From DASSUW01 sp963740605 (GTDB taxonomy: Bacteria > Actinomycetota > Thermoleophilia > Solirubrobacterales > Solirubrobacteraceae), in contig CAVUFC010000026.1 in NCBI GenBank assembly GCA_963740605.1, forward strand, positions 124,001 through 188,000: a DNA stretch of 64,000 nt, given 5' to 3'. The translations under genes and the position numbers were made by a program. Shown here piece by piece: positions 40,814 to 48,347 of the stretch (position 1 is its first letter; every line of letters starts with the position of its first letter). The notes under the pieces are model-generated. The model saw only the letters and a list, made by a program, of their open reading frames with translations, was not told the origin of the DNA and ran no database searches.

Positions 40814-41802
40814 CTCCGGAGAAGCTGCTCCTCGCCGCTCCGCGCGGCTACTGCGCGGGCGTGGACCGGGCGGTGCAGACGGTCGAGCGCGCGCTCGAGC
40901 TGCACGGCCCGCCTGTGTACGTGCGCAAGGAGATCGTCCACAACAAGCACGTCGTGGCTTCGCTGCGCGAGCGCGGCGCGATCTTCGTCGACGAGCTCGA
41001 GGACTCGATCCCGGAGGGCGCCGTCACCGTCTTCTCGGCTCATGGCGTCTCGCCGGCCGTGCACGCCGACGCCGAGCGGCGCGGCCTGCAGACGATCGAC
41101 GCCACCTGCCCGCTGGTCACCAAGGTCCATCGCGAGGCCGTCAAGTTCGCCGGCGAGGGCTACACGATCGTCTTGATCGGCCACGCCGGGCACGAGGAGG
41201 TCGAGGGGACGACGGGCGAGGCGCCCGAGCACATCGTGCTCGTGCAGACCGAGGAGGACGTCGACACGCTCGAGGTCCCGGACCCCGACAAGGTCGCCTA
41301 CATCTCGCAGACCACGCTGTCGGTCGACGAGACGCGCTCGATCATCAACAAGCTGCGCGAGAAGTTCCCGAACATCACGGGGCCGCGCACCGACGACATC
41401 TGTTACGCGACCACGAACCGCCAGTCGGCGGTCAAGCAGATGGCCGCCCAGTGCGATCTCGTGCTCGTGATCGGCTCGACGAACTCGTCGAACTCCCAGC
41501 GCCTGGTCGACGTCGCCCGCGACTGCGGGGCGGCCGCGCACCTGATCGACAACGAGACGCAGGTGCAGGAGGAATGGCTGGAGGGCGCGCGCGTCGTCGG
41601 CATCTCGTCGGGCGCCTCGGCGCCGGAAGAGCTCGTCGAGCGACTCGTGCAGTTCTTCCGCGACCGCGGGACGCAGACCGTCGAGACGTTCGAGGTCATG
41701 CGGGAGGACGTCCGCTTCATGCTGCCGAAGGTCATCAGAGAAGCATTTCGCCCTCCGGTCGCCGGAAACCCCACCCGGCGGCCTCCGGGCGACGTTACTT
41801 GA
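40810..41802 (+). CDS. ispH: 4-hydroxy-3-methylbut-2-enyl diphosphate reductase
   Basis: The 330-aa protein has the three cluster cysteines (RGYCAGVDRAV, IDATCPLVTKVH, DDICYATTNRQ) and the HNKHVV and SNSQRLVDVA blocks of IspH. It makes IPP and DMAPP in the last step of the MEP pathway with a 4Fe-4S cluster. This supplies prenyl precursors that the UbiA-type enzyme could use. GTG start is coupled to the M28 gene. The 3' end overlaps the CaiB-type gene by 8 bp. Confidence 0.96.
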   Translation: MTPEKLLLAAPRGYCAGVDRAVQTVERALELHGPPVYVRKEIVHNKHVVASLRERGAIFVDELEDSIPEGAVTVFSAHGVSPAVHADAERRGLQTIDATCPLVTKVHREAVKFAGEGYTIVLIGHAGHEEVEGTTGEAPEHIVLVQTEEDVDTLEVPDPDKVAYISQTTLSVDETRSIINKLREKFPNITGPRTDDICYATTNRQSAVKQMAAQCDLVLVIGSTNSSNSQRLVDVARDCGAAAHLIDNETQVQEEWLEGARVVGISSGASAPEELVERLVQFFRDRGTQTVETFEVMREDVRFMLPKVIREAFRPPVAGNPTRRPPGDVT

Positions 41803-42910
41803 GCCAGGTCCTGATCTCCTCGCCGTGCTCGTCGAGCTTCGGCGGCGGATAGCGGATCTCCGGCCGCGCGCCGTCGAGCCGTAGCGGCGGCGTGATCAGC
41901 GGCACGCCGTGGCTGTCGTCGGTGGGTTCGAGGCCGAGGTCCGCAGCGAGCGAGAACGCCTCGTCGACGGCGTTGATCGGCCCGACGGGGACCGCGGCCG
42001 CGCGCAGCCGCGCGACCCAATGGTCGGCGGACTCGGTACGGAAGACGGTGTTGACCGCAGCCGCGAGCTCCTCGACGTTTGCGACGCGCGCCTCGTTGGT
42101 CGCGAAGCGAGCGTCGACCGCGAGCTCGGGGAGCCCGACCGCCTCGCACAGCCGCGCGAACAGCCGGTCGTTGCCGACCGCAACGGCGAACGGCCGGTCG
42201 GACGCCTCGTAGGTCTCGTACGGGACGATGCTCGGGTGGCGGTTTCCGCGCCGGCTCGGCACCACGCCGCCGGCGACCCACGCAGAACCCTGGTTGAGCA
42301 GCGATGCCAGCGCGGCGTCCATCAGCGAAACCTCGACGTGGCGGCCCCCGTCTCCGGCCAGCGCCGCCTGGATCCCGATCGTGGCCAGCAGCCCGCAGAT
42401 CAGGTCGACGACCGCGGCACCGGCCTTCAAGGGCCGCCCATCGGGCTCGCCGGTGACGCTCATCAGCCCGCCCATCGCCTGCAGCAGGAAGTCGTAGCCG
42501 GGCAGGCCGGCGGCCGCCTCACCGGACCCGAACGCGGTCACGGAGCAGGAGACGAGCCGTGGATTCACGGCGCGCAGCGCGTCGCCGTCGAGCTCCCACG
42601 ACGCCATCAGCCCGGGGCGGAACGACTCGATCAGCACGTCCGCCCGCTCACCGAGCGTGCGGGCCAGCGCCCGGTCTCCCTCATCCGTGAGGTCGAGCAC
42701 GACGGAGCGCTTGTTGCGGTTCAGTGACAGGTAGTAGGTGCTCTCTCCGTCCCGCCACGGCGGGCCCCAGGCGCGCGTGTCGTCGCCCGTGCCGGGCCGC
42801 TCGACCTTGATCACGTCGGCCCCGAGGTCGCCCAGCAGCATCGACGCGTACGGGCCCGCGAGGACGCGCGAGAAGTCCGCGACGATCAGGCCGGAGAGGG
42901 GTCCATTCAT
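41795..42910 (-). CDS. CaiB/BaiF-family CoA transferase
   Basis: The 371-aa protein is a class III CoA transferase: ADFSRVLAGPYASMLLGDLG, ADVIKVERPGTGDDTR, LNRNKRSVVLDL and the catalytic aspartate in GLPGYDFLLQAMGG. It moves CoA between carboxylic acids; substrates are unknown. The ATG at 42910 shares a CATG with the ATG of the divergent metallophosphoesterase. Confidence 0.93.
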   Translation of the reverse strand: MNGPLSGLIVADFSRVLAGPYASMLLGDLGADVIKVERPGTGDDTRAWGPPWRDGESTYYLSLNRNKRSVVLDLTDEGDRALARTLGERADVLIESFRPGLMASWELDGDALRAVNPRLVSCSVTAFGSGEAAAGLPGYDFLLQAMGGLMSVTGEPDGRPLKAGAAVVDLICGLLATIGIQAALAGDGGRHVEVSLMDAALASLLNQGSAWVAGGVVPSRRGNRHPSIVPYETYEASDRPFAVAVGNDRLFARLCEAVGLPELAVDARFATNEARVANVEELAAAVNTVFRTESADHWVARLRAAAVPVGPINAVDEAFSLAADLGLEPTDDSHGVPLITPPLRLDGARPEIRYPPPKLDEHGEEIRTWLK

Positions 42911-44045
42911 GAGTGCGGGCACACTACGACGCGTGCGGACGCTGGTGATCTCCGACCTGCACGTGGGCGCGTCCAAGCGGACGGACTTGCTGCGGCGCGC
43001 CGAGCTGCGCGAGCCGCTGGTCGAGGCCGTGCGCGACGTCGACCGCCTCGTGATCCTCGGCGACGGGCTCGAGCTGCGCGACGGACCGCACCGCGACGCG
43101 CTGACCTTCGCCGGCCCGCTGTTCGAGGACCTCGGCCGCGCGCTCGGGCCCGACGGCGAGCTGCTGATGCTGGGCGGCAACCACGATCACGGGCTGGTTG
43201 CCGGCTGGATCGACGGCCGCCTGCTCACCGAGCCGGCCGGCTTCCTCGACCTCGAGCAGCGGATCGAGCCGCGCGACGCCGGGCCGCTCGCCGCCGCGCT
43301 GGCCGAGCGCGCCGCGCCTGCCCGCGTGCAGCTCGCCTATCCGGGCGTGTGGCTGCGCGATGACGTCTTCGCCATCCATGGCCACTACTCGGATCTGCAC
43401 ACGACGGTGCCGACGTTCGAGCGTCTCGCGGCCGGGGCGATGGCGCGCTGGATCATCCGGATGCCCATCGCCGACGCGCGGCCGGACGACTACGAGGCGG
43501 CGCTCGCGCCGCTGTACGCGTGGATGCACGCGCTCACCCAGCGCTCCGACCACGCGGTGGTGAGCGCCGGGGCGGGCGCGTCGGCGCGTGCCTGGGTGGC
43601 GATGGGCGGCCGCGGCCGCCGGCGGCACCCGGTGCGCACGACGCTGCTCGGCGCGGGCTTCAGGCTCGCTGTGGCTGGCGTCAACGCGGTCGGGCTCGGG
43701 CCGGTCGCCCCGGACCTGACCGGCCCCGGCCTGCGCACCGGCTACCTGCACGGGATTCGCGAGGTGGTGCGGCGGCTCGGTGTCGACGCGCCGCACGTCA
43801 TCTGGGGTCACTCGCACCGGTCGGGCCCCTGGCCGGGCGACGATCTCGCCGAGTGGACGACCCACGCCGGCGGCCGGATCGTCAACACCGGCTCGTGGGT
43901 CTACCAGTCTCACTTCCTCACCCCGCAGCCGAACGGGTCGCCGTACTGGCCGGGCACCGCGGTGCTCGTCGAGGACGAAGGCCCGCCGGAGCTGATCAGG
44001 CTGCTGGGGGAGCGGGGGCATTCGCAACTGCGACCGCCGGCGTGA
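42909..44045 (+). CDS. Calcineurin-like metallophosphoesterase
   Basis: The 378-aa protein has the five metal motifs in order: ISDLHVGA, LGDGLEL, GGNHDHG, FAIHGHYSD and IWGHSHRSG. The second motif has GDGLEL in place of GDxxD-type spacing seen in many members. Between motifs IV and V a long insertion (AGASARAWVAMGGRGRRRHP and GAGFRLAVAGVNAVGLG) suggests membrane contact. ATG 42909 overlaps the divergent CaiB start; GTG 42933 directly before RTLVISDLH is an alternative. It converges on the redoxin with a 50-bp overlap. Confidence 0.88.
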   Translation: MSAGTLRRVRTLVISDLHVGASKRTDLLRRAELREPLVEAVRDVDRLVILGDGLELRDGPHRDALTFAGPLFEDLGRALGPDGELLMLGGNHDHGLVAGWIDGRLLTEPAGFLDLEQRIEPRDAGPLAAALAERAAPARVQLAYPGVWLRDDVFAIHGHYSDLHTTVPTFERLAAGAMARWIIRMPIADARPDDYEAALAPLYAWMHALTQRSDHAVVSAGAGASARAWVAMGGRGRRRHPVRTTLLGAGFRLAVAGVNAVGLGPVAPDLTGPGLRTGYLHGIREVVRRLGVDAPHVIWGHSHRSGPWPGDDLAEWTTHAGGRIVNTGSWVYQSHFLTPQPNGSPYWPGTAVLVEDEGPPELIRLLGERGHSQLRPPA

Positions 44046-44784
44046 AGCAGGTCGCCAGGCACGTCAAGCCGGGGCCGACCTCGAGCACGAGCTCGGCCAC
44101 GGTGTGGTGCGGGTGCTCGACGAGCGGGAAGCAGCCGGGCTCGGAGATCGTCAGCACGCGGCCGTTGACGCGCACCTCGCCGGCGCCGTCGAAGACGCCC
44201 CACACACCGCCCGCCTCGTACGGCCCGCTGTAGGCGCCGGGCTGGTCCTCGGTCTGCGGCGACAGCATCACGCCCGGCGCGTCCTCGGGCCGCAGCGGCG
44301 GCAGCGGCTCCTCGTCGATCCCGAGCAGCTCCTGGATCTCGCGCTCGGTCTCCTCGTAGTTGCCCTCGCCGTAGTGCAGCGAGAACAGCGAGCCGCGCGT
44401 GTCCCACAGGTAGCGGGCGGGCCAGCCCTTGTTGCCGTAGAAGTCCCACAGCTCGAGCCGGGCGTCGATCACGACGGGATACGCCACGCCGAGCCGCTCG
44501 ACCGCGCGGCGGATGTTCGCCTCGTCGCGCGAGATCTCGAACCCGCCGGTGTGGATCCCGATCACGCGCAGGCCGCGGCCGGCATAGCGCTCGTGCCACG
44601 CGCTCACGTACGGGAGCGTGCGCAGCGAGTTGACGCGGCAGAAGTCCCAGAACTCGATCAGGACCGGCCGGCCGATCTGCTTGTCCATCCGCAGCGGCGC
44701 GACGTTGAGCCAGGTCAGCTCGCGCGGGAACGGCGGCGCCGGGATCGTGTCGGGCTGGGCGCGCACCGGCGCTGACGGTAGCAT
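43996..44784 (-). CDS. Thioredoxin-fold redoxin-domain protein
   Basis: The 262-aa protein has a thioredoxin fold (PVLIEFWDFCRVNSLRTLPY, VIGIHTGGFEISRDEANIRR, then VVIDARLELWDFYGNKGWPA) like DipZ C-terminal and TlpA proteins. The usual CxxC is not present: the site reads FCRVNS with one Cys, so disulfide reductase function is uncertain. About 90 further residues form a second domain. No signal peptide is visible, so it should be cytosolic. ATG 44784 or GTG 44808; the divergent gene starts 8 bp away. Confidence 0.82.
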   Translation of the reverse strand: MLPSAPVRAQPDTIPAPPFPRELTWLNVAPLRMDKQIGRPVLIEFWDFCRVNSLRTLPYVSAWHERYAGRGLRVIGIHTGGFEISRDEANIRRAVERLGVAYPVVIDARLELWDFYGNKGWPARYLWDTRGSLFSLHYGEGNYEETEREIQELLGIDEEPLPPLRPEDAPGVMLSPQTEDQPGAYSGPYEAGGVWGVFDGAGEVRVNGRVLTISEPGCFPLVEHPHHTVAELVLEVGPGLTCLATCFTPAVAVANAPAPPAA

Positions 44785-44792
44785 CGCGCTCA

Positions 44793-45422
44793 GTGGACCT
44801 CTGGTCACGCTTGGACGCCGTGCAAGCTCGCTGGAACGTCCTCGAGCATCCCTTCTACGCGCGCTGGAGCGCGGGTGCGCTGACCCGCGACGACCTCGCC
44901 CGGTACGCAGGCCAATACCGCTACGCCGTGGTCGCGCTCGCCGAGGCCGCCGACCGTGCGGCGCACTCCGCCGACCCGGGCGCTCGCGCGGAGCTGGCCG
45001 CGCACGCCGGCGAGGAGGCCGCGCACGTCTCGCTGTGGGACGCGTTCGCCGGCGTCGCCGGCACCGACGGGCCGCAGCCGGCCGAGCCGGAGACCTCCGC
45101 CTGCGCCGACGCCTGGGCGGGTGACGGACGCGACCTGCTCGGCCACCTCGTCGCGCTGTACGCGATCGAGTCGGCGCAGCCGGAGATCTCGCGTGCGAAG
45201 GCGGTCGGGCTGCGCGAGCACTACGGCTTCGCGCCCGGGCTCGGCACCGCCTACTTCGACCTCCACATCGAGCGCGACCGCGAGCACGCGGCCGAGGGGA
45301 GGGCGTTGATCGCCCAGCGACTCGAGGGCGCCGACCAGGATGAGCTCGTCGCCGAGGCGGAGCGGATCCTCGCCGCGAACTGGTCGCTACTCGACGGGGT
45401 GGCGCGGATCTGCGACGGTTGA
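44793..45422 (+). CDS. Heme-oxygenase-like (TenA/PqqC/CADD-type) protein
   Basis: The 209-aa all-helical protein matches the TenA/PqqC superfamily of heme-oxygenase-like folds: HPFYARWSAGALTRDDLARY, the HAGEEAAHVSLWDAF pair, ALYAIESAQPEISRAKAVGL and DLHIERDREHAAEG. The Glu and His residues placed like metal ligands suggest a non-heme iron oxygenase (CADD-like) rather than thiaminase. Substrate unknown. GTG at 44793, divergent from the redoxin gene. Confidence 0.85.
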   Translation: MDLWSRLDAVQARWNVLEHPFYARWSAGALTRDDLARYAGQYRYAVVALAEAADRAAHSADPGARAELAAHAGEEAAHVSLWDAFAGVAGTDGPQPAEPETSACADAWAGDGRDLLGHLVALYAIESAQPEISRAKAVGLREHYGFAPGLGTAYFDLHIERDREHAAEGRALIAQRLEGADQDELVAEAERILAANWSLLDGVARICDG

Positions 45423-45505
45423 CCGAACTTTTAGGGAATCGCCCCGCAACCTCGGATGTGGTGTGGGGTTGATTTGTCAGTCAACACGAGTTGGAGGGTC
45501 CCCCC

Positions 45506-46207
45506 TTGCGAAAGTATTTGATCGTCGCGATCGTCGCGACGACTGCCATGGCCTTTGCCGCGACCTCATTCGGCGCGACTCCTGCGGCGACCATGAAGGT
45601 CTCCGTCTCTCCGAAGAAGGCCGGCAAGAAGAAGAAGCCGAAGAATTCCTCGATTCACCTCACCATCAAGAACAACGATCCGAAGAAGACGCTCAGCAGC
45701 CTGGTCATCACATCGCCGAAGACGTTCAAGCTGAGCGGCAAGGGTCTGAAGACCTGCAAGGAAGCCGACCTGGTCTCCGGTGGGCCGGCCGCTTGCTCGA
45801 AGGCGTCGAAGCTCGGCAAGGGCACCGCGAACGCCCTCCTCGGCGTGAACGGCACGAGCCCGACGCCGCTCCACTTCGATGTCACGCCGATCCTCGTCGG
45901 CAAGAGCCGCATCGACTTCAACCTGTACACCCCGGCGATCGGCAACCTGATCTCGCCCGCCAAGATCAAGGGCCGCAAGCTCACGATCACCGTGCCGGAC
46001 CAGGCGCAGCAGCCGCTGCCGGGCACCTGGGCCGGTCTGGTCGACATCGACACGACGCTGAAGGCCAAGAAGGGCAAGCACTACTTTGCCTCCACGGTCG
46101 GCTGCAAGAAGAAGAAGCACGCGTTCAGCACCAAGCTCGTCTTCGCCGACAACGGCGTGAGCGACTTCACGCCCGTTACCGTCAAGGGTTCCTCGAAGTG
46201 CAAGTAA
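45506..46207 (+). CDS. Secreted Lys-rich hypothetical protein
   Basis: The 233-aa precursor begins RKYLIVAIVATTAMAFAATS followed by FGA, a Sec signal peptide. The mature part is Lys-rich (KKAGKKKKPKNSS, KTFKLSGKGLKTCKE) and beta-strand-like, with four to five cysteines that could form disulfides. TTG at 45506 is chosen because GGAGG is 8 nt upstream and the signal peptide starts there. Lysine content is high for this genome. It has its own terminator and stands as a single gene. No known family recognised. Confidence 0.8.
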   Translation: MRKYLIVAIVATTAMAFAATSFGATPAATMKVSVSPKKAGKKKKPKNSSIHLTIKNNDPKKTLSSLVITSPKTFKLSGKGLKTCKEADLVSGGPAACSKASKLGKGTANALLGVNGTSPTPLHFDVTPILVGKSRIDFNLYTPAIGNLISPAKIKGRKLTITVPDQAQQPLPGTWAGLVDIDTTLKAKKGKHYFASTVGCKKKKHAFSTKLVFADNGVSDFTPVTVKGSSKCK

Positions 46208-46236
46208 GCGCCCTGCGCTGAACGATCGGTTTCCCG

Positions 46237-46271
46237 GAGGCCCCGCCGTCGTGCGGGGCCTTCGTCGTTCT
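46237..46271 (+). terminator. Rho-independent terminator after the secreted protein
   Basis: GGCCCCGC (46239-46246) and GCGGGGCC (46253-46260) form a perfect 8-bp stem, extended by an A-T pair, around CGTCGT; a T-rich tail TTCGTCGTTCTT follows. It is 30 nt after the stop codon. Confidence 0.85.
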
Positions 46272-46277
46272 TAGACT
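46272..46277 (+). promoter_or_regulatory. -10 element TAGACT of a leaderless-type promoter
   Basis: TAGACT (TANNNT) lies 8 nt before the GTG of the polytopic membrane protein, directly after the terminator tail. Initiation at or near the GTG is expected. Confidence 0.5.
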
Positions 46278-46285
46278 GGTTCGCC

Positions 46286-47644
46286 GTGCTGCTCTTCGCA
46301 CACGGGATCGTCGGCCGCGCCGACCTGCCGATCCCGGTCAGCCTGTTCGCGGCCGCGGCGGCCGCGGTCCTCGTCGTCTCGTTCCTGGCACTGGCGGCCG
46401 GCTGGTCGCGCCCGCGCCTGGAGACGTACGCCACGCGGCGGCTGCTGAAGATCCCGTTCGCGGTCGAGGTACTGCTCGGCGCGCTCGGCGTCTTCATCTT
46501 TGCGGTCACCGTCTACGCGGGCCTGGCTGGAGCGGACAGTCAGAGCGACAACCTCACACCCACCGCGGTCTACGTCGGCTTCTGGGTCGGCGTCCCGTTC
46601 GTCACGCTGCTGTTCGGCAACGTCTTCCGGCTCGTCAACCCGTGGCGGGCAGTGGGGCGAGCCACCGGGTGGGCGCTCGGCAAGGTCGGGCGCGGCGAGC
46701 CGCCGGAGCCGCTCCCGTATCCCAACCGGCTCGGCCACTGGCCGGTCGTGGTCGGCATCCTCGGCTTCATCATCTGCGAGCTGTGCTGGGCCGCGGCGAA
46801 GGACCCACGCCCGCTCGCGATCGTGATGCTCGTCTACGTCGCGATCCAGTTCGTGGGGATGAGCCTGTACGGCGTGGAGGCGTGGACGCGTCGCGGTGAC
46901 TCGTTCGGCGTCTGGTTCGGCGTGCTCGCCCGTCTCTCGCCGGTCGGCCGCCGCGCCGACGGGTGGGTCGTGCTGCGTCCGCCGGTCGTCGCCGCTGCCG
47001 GGCTGCCCGTGGAGGCGGGCACGACCGCCCTGCTGCTCGTCGCGATCGGTTCTACCGCGTTCGACGGCGCCCGCGAAGGCCCGCTGTTCAACGGTCTCGT
47101 CGGCGATCTGCAGGACGCGTTCACGAGCCTCGGCGTCTCGCTCGGCTCCGGCCTCGAGCTCGCGCTGATCGTCTGCCTGGGGATCACGCTCGTGGCCGTC
47201 ACCGCGATCTGGTCCGTCGTCGTGCTCGGCATGCCACGCAAGCAGCTACGGCTCTCGCACCTGGAGCTCAGCCGCCGGTTCGTGCACACGCTGATCCCGA
47301 TCGCCGCGGCCTACCTCGTCGCCCACTACTTCTCGCTGCTCGCCTACAACGGGCAGTCGTTGTGGATCCTGGCATCGGACCCGCTCGGCAAGGGCTCCGA
47401 CATCTTCGGCACGGCCGGCAACGCGATCGACTACTCCGTGATCTCCGCCACCGGCATCTGGTACGTCCAGGTCGGGGCGCTCGTGCTCGGCCACGTCGCC
47501 GGCCTCGTCCTCGGGCACGATCGTGCCTTGGCGATCTACGGGAGCCCGAAGGCGGCGGCCGGGTCGCAAGTCGTCATGCTGGTGGTGATGGTGATGTTCA
47601 CCGTGCTCGGTCTCTGGCTCCTGTCGGCGGCACTGAACCAGTGA
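46286..47644 (+). CDS. Polytopic membrane protein, function unknown
   Basis: The 452-aa protein has about 11-12 hydrophobic helices, for example VSLFAAAAAAVLVVSFLAL, LLGALGVFIFAVTVYAGLAG, WVGVPFVTLLFGNVFRLVNP. It starts with LLFAHGIVGRADLPIP, a pattern I associate with a family often labelled fenitrothion hydrolase in databases without solid evidence. Conserved polar residues within helices (HYFSLLAYNGQ, GHVAGLVLGHDRALA) suggest a transporter or membrane enzyme. GTG with a leaderless-type promoter. The stop overlaps the start of a 39-aa membrane peptide. Confidence 0.82.
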   Translation: MLLFAHGIVGRADLPIPVSLFAAAAAAVLVVSFLALAAGWSRPRLETYATRRLLKIPFAVEVLLGALGVFIFAVTVYAGLAGADSQSDNLTPTAVYVGFWVGVPFVTLLFGNVFRLVNPWRAVGRATGWALGKVGRGEPPEPLPYPNRLGHWPVVVGILGFIICELCWAAAKDPRPLAIVMLVYVAIQFVGMSLYGVEAWTRRGDSFGVWFGVLARLSPVGRRADGWVVLRPPVVAAAGLPVEAGTTALLLVAIGSTAFDGAREGPLFNGLVGDLQDAFTSLGVSLGSGLELALIVCLGITLVAVTAIWSVVVLGMPRKQLRLSHLELSRRFVHTLIPIAAAYLVAHYFSLLAYNGQSLWILASDPLGKGSDIFGTAGNAIDYSVISATGIWYVQVGALVLGHVAGLVLGHDRALAIYGSPKAAAGSQVVMLVVMVMFTVLGLWLLSAALNQ

Positions 47645-47760
47645 TCCTCTTCGCCCACGCGGGTCACATCCTGCTCGACCTGCTGTACGCCGGGCCACTG
47701 CTCGTGATGATCGTGCTGCTGGTCATCGGCAAGCTGCGCGACAAGCGCAATCGCCACTGA
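47641..47760 (+). CDS. 39-aa single-pass membrane peptide coupled to the membrane protein
   Basis: GTG overlaps the stop of the polytopic protein (GTGA). The product starts ILFAHAGHILLDLLYAGPLL and has a continuous hydrophobic helix through VMIVLLVIGKL ending in a positive tail KLRDKRNRH, so N-out/C-in topology is expected. The beginning echoes LLFAHG of the larger protein. It is probably a small subunit of the same complex. It ends just before the SigB-type promoter of the next gene. Confidence 0.65.
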   Translation: MILFAHAGHILLDLLYAGPLLVMIVLLVIGKLRDKRNRH

Positions 47761-47761
47761 G

Positions 47762-47786
47762 GTTTGGACCGGCGCGGCCGGGGTAT
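47762..47786 (+). promoter_or_regulatory. SigB/SigF-type promoter, GTTT-N15-GGGTAT
   Basis: GTTT (47762-47765), 15 nt, then GGGTAT (47781-47786) matches the SigB-family consensus in both elements and spacing. The ATG of the 64-aa gene is 13 nt after the -10, so the leader would be about 7 nt. The sigma factor encoded at 1474-2280 is the natural candidate to read it, which is inference. Confidence 0.75.
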
Positions 47787-47799
47787 TTCCCGCCGCACG

Positions 47800-47994
47800 A
47801 TGACGTCGACGCAGGTCCACGATGAGCTGTTCACGATCTGGTCCGCGGCGCGCGCCGAGGCCAATCTCGCCTACGACGCATGGTGCGACGCCCCGGGGTC
47901 TGCCGCGTACGTCGTCTACCGCGCCGCGGAGGACCGCGCGGACGCCGCGGAGCACGCGCTCGTCGCCTCAGCGGACGAGTTGCTGGCCGTCTAA
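47800..47994 (+). CDS. Small stress-type protein, paralog A
   Basis: The 64-aa protein is a pair of helices: LFTIWSAARAEANLAYDAWC and SAAYVVYRAAEDRADAAEHA. The motif W-S-A ... A-Y-x-x-W ... S-x-x-x-YRAAxDRxDAA recurs in the next gene (48090), so the two are paralogs. No signal peptide or membrane segment. It has a SigB-type promoter, so it is probably induced by stress. Family unknown to me. A 7-bp hairpin follows the stop codon. Confidence 0.72.
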   Translation: MTSTQVHDELFTIWSAARAEANLAYDAWCDAPGSAAYVVYRAAEDRADAAEHALVASADELLAV

Positions 47995-48014
47995 CTGACG
48001 CGCGGGTGCGTCAG
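47995..48014 (+). terminator. Hairpin after the 64-aa gene (possible terminator)
   Basis: CTGACGC (47995-48001) and GCGTCAG (48008-48014) pair perfectly around GCGGGT, beginning at the base after the stop codon. No T-run follows, so termination would be weak. Confidence 0.45.
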
Positions 48015-48089
48015 AAGCGCAACCGCGCGGGGGGTTCATGCGTAGAAGTGGGTGTCGGACGGGAATGCCGTCCGGCAAGAGGCGCGACC

Positions 48090-48347
48090 GTGAGCACCCC
48101 AGAGCTGAAGCACCTCCTTGACCAGGTCCCCGACACGCGGGAGATCGTGCTCCGGCGCGAGCGGACGTGGAGCGCCGATCACGACGCGTGGCGCGACGCC
48201 TGCGAGGACACGTGGGCGGCGTACCGAGGCTGGAGGCTGGTCCGCACACGCGACAGCTACCTGACCTACCGCGCGGCGCAGGACCGCGAGGACGCGGCGC
48301 ACGACACGCTGGCTCAGACCCAGATGTCGCGCACGACCGTCTCGTAG
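48090..48347 (+). CDS. Small stress-type protein, paralog B
   Basis: The 85-aa protein shares with its neighbour the block TWSADHDAWRDACEDTWAAY and SYLTYRAAQDREDAAHDTL and adds an N-terminal STPELKHLLDQVPDTREIVL. GTG at 48090 has AAGAGG 7 nt upstream. A hairpin (CGGACGG/CCGTCCG, 48056-48074) lies in its leader. A weak SigB-like pair, GTTC-N12-GGGTGT, precedes it but the spacing is short. Its last 34 bp overlap the convergent helicase gene. No function known. Confidence 0.68.
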   Translation: MSTPELKHLLDQVPDTREIVLRRERTWSADHDAWRDACEDTWAAYRGWRLVRTRDSYLTYRAAQDREDAAHDTLAQTQMSRTTVS

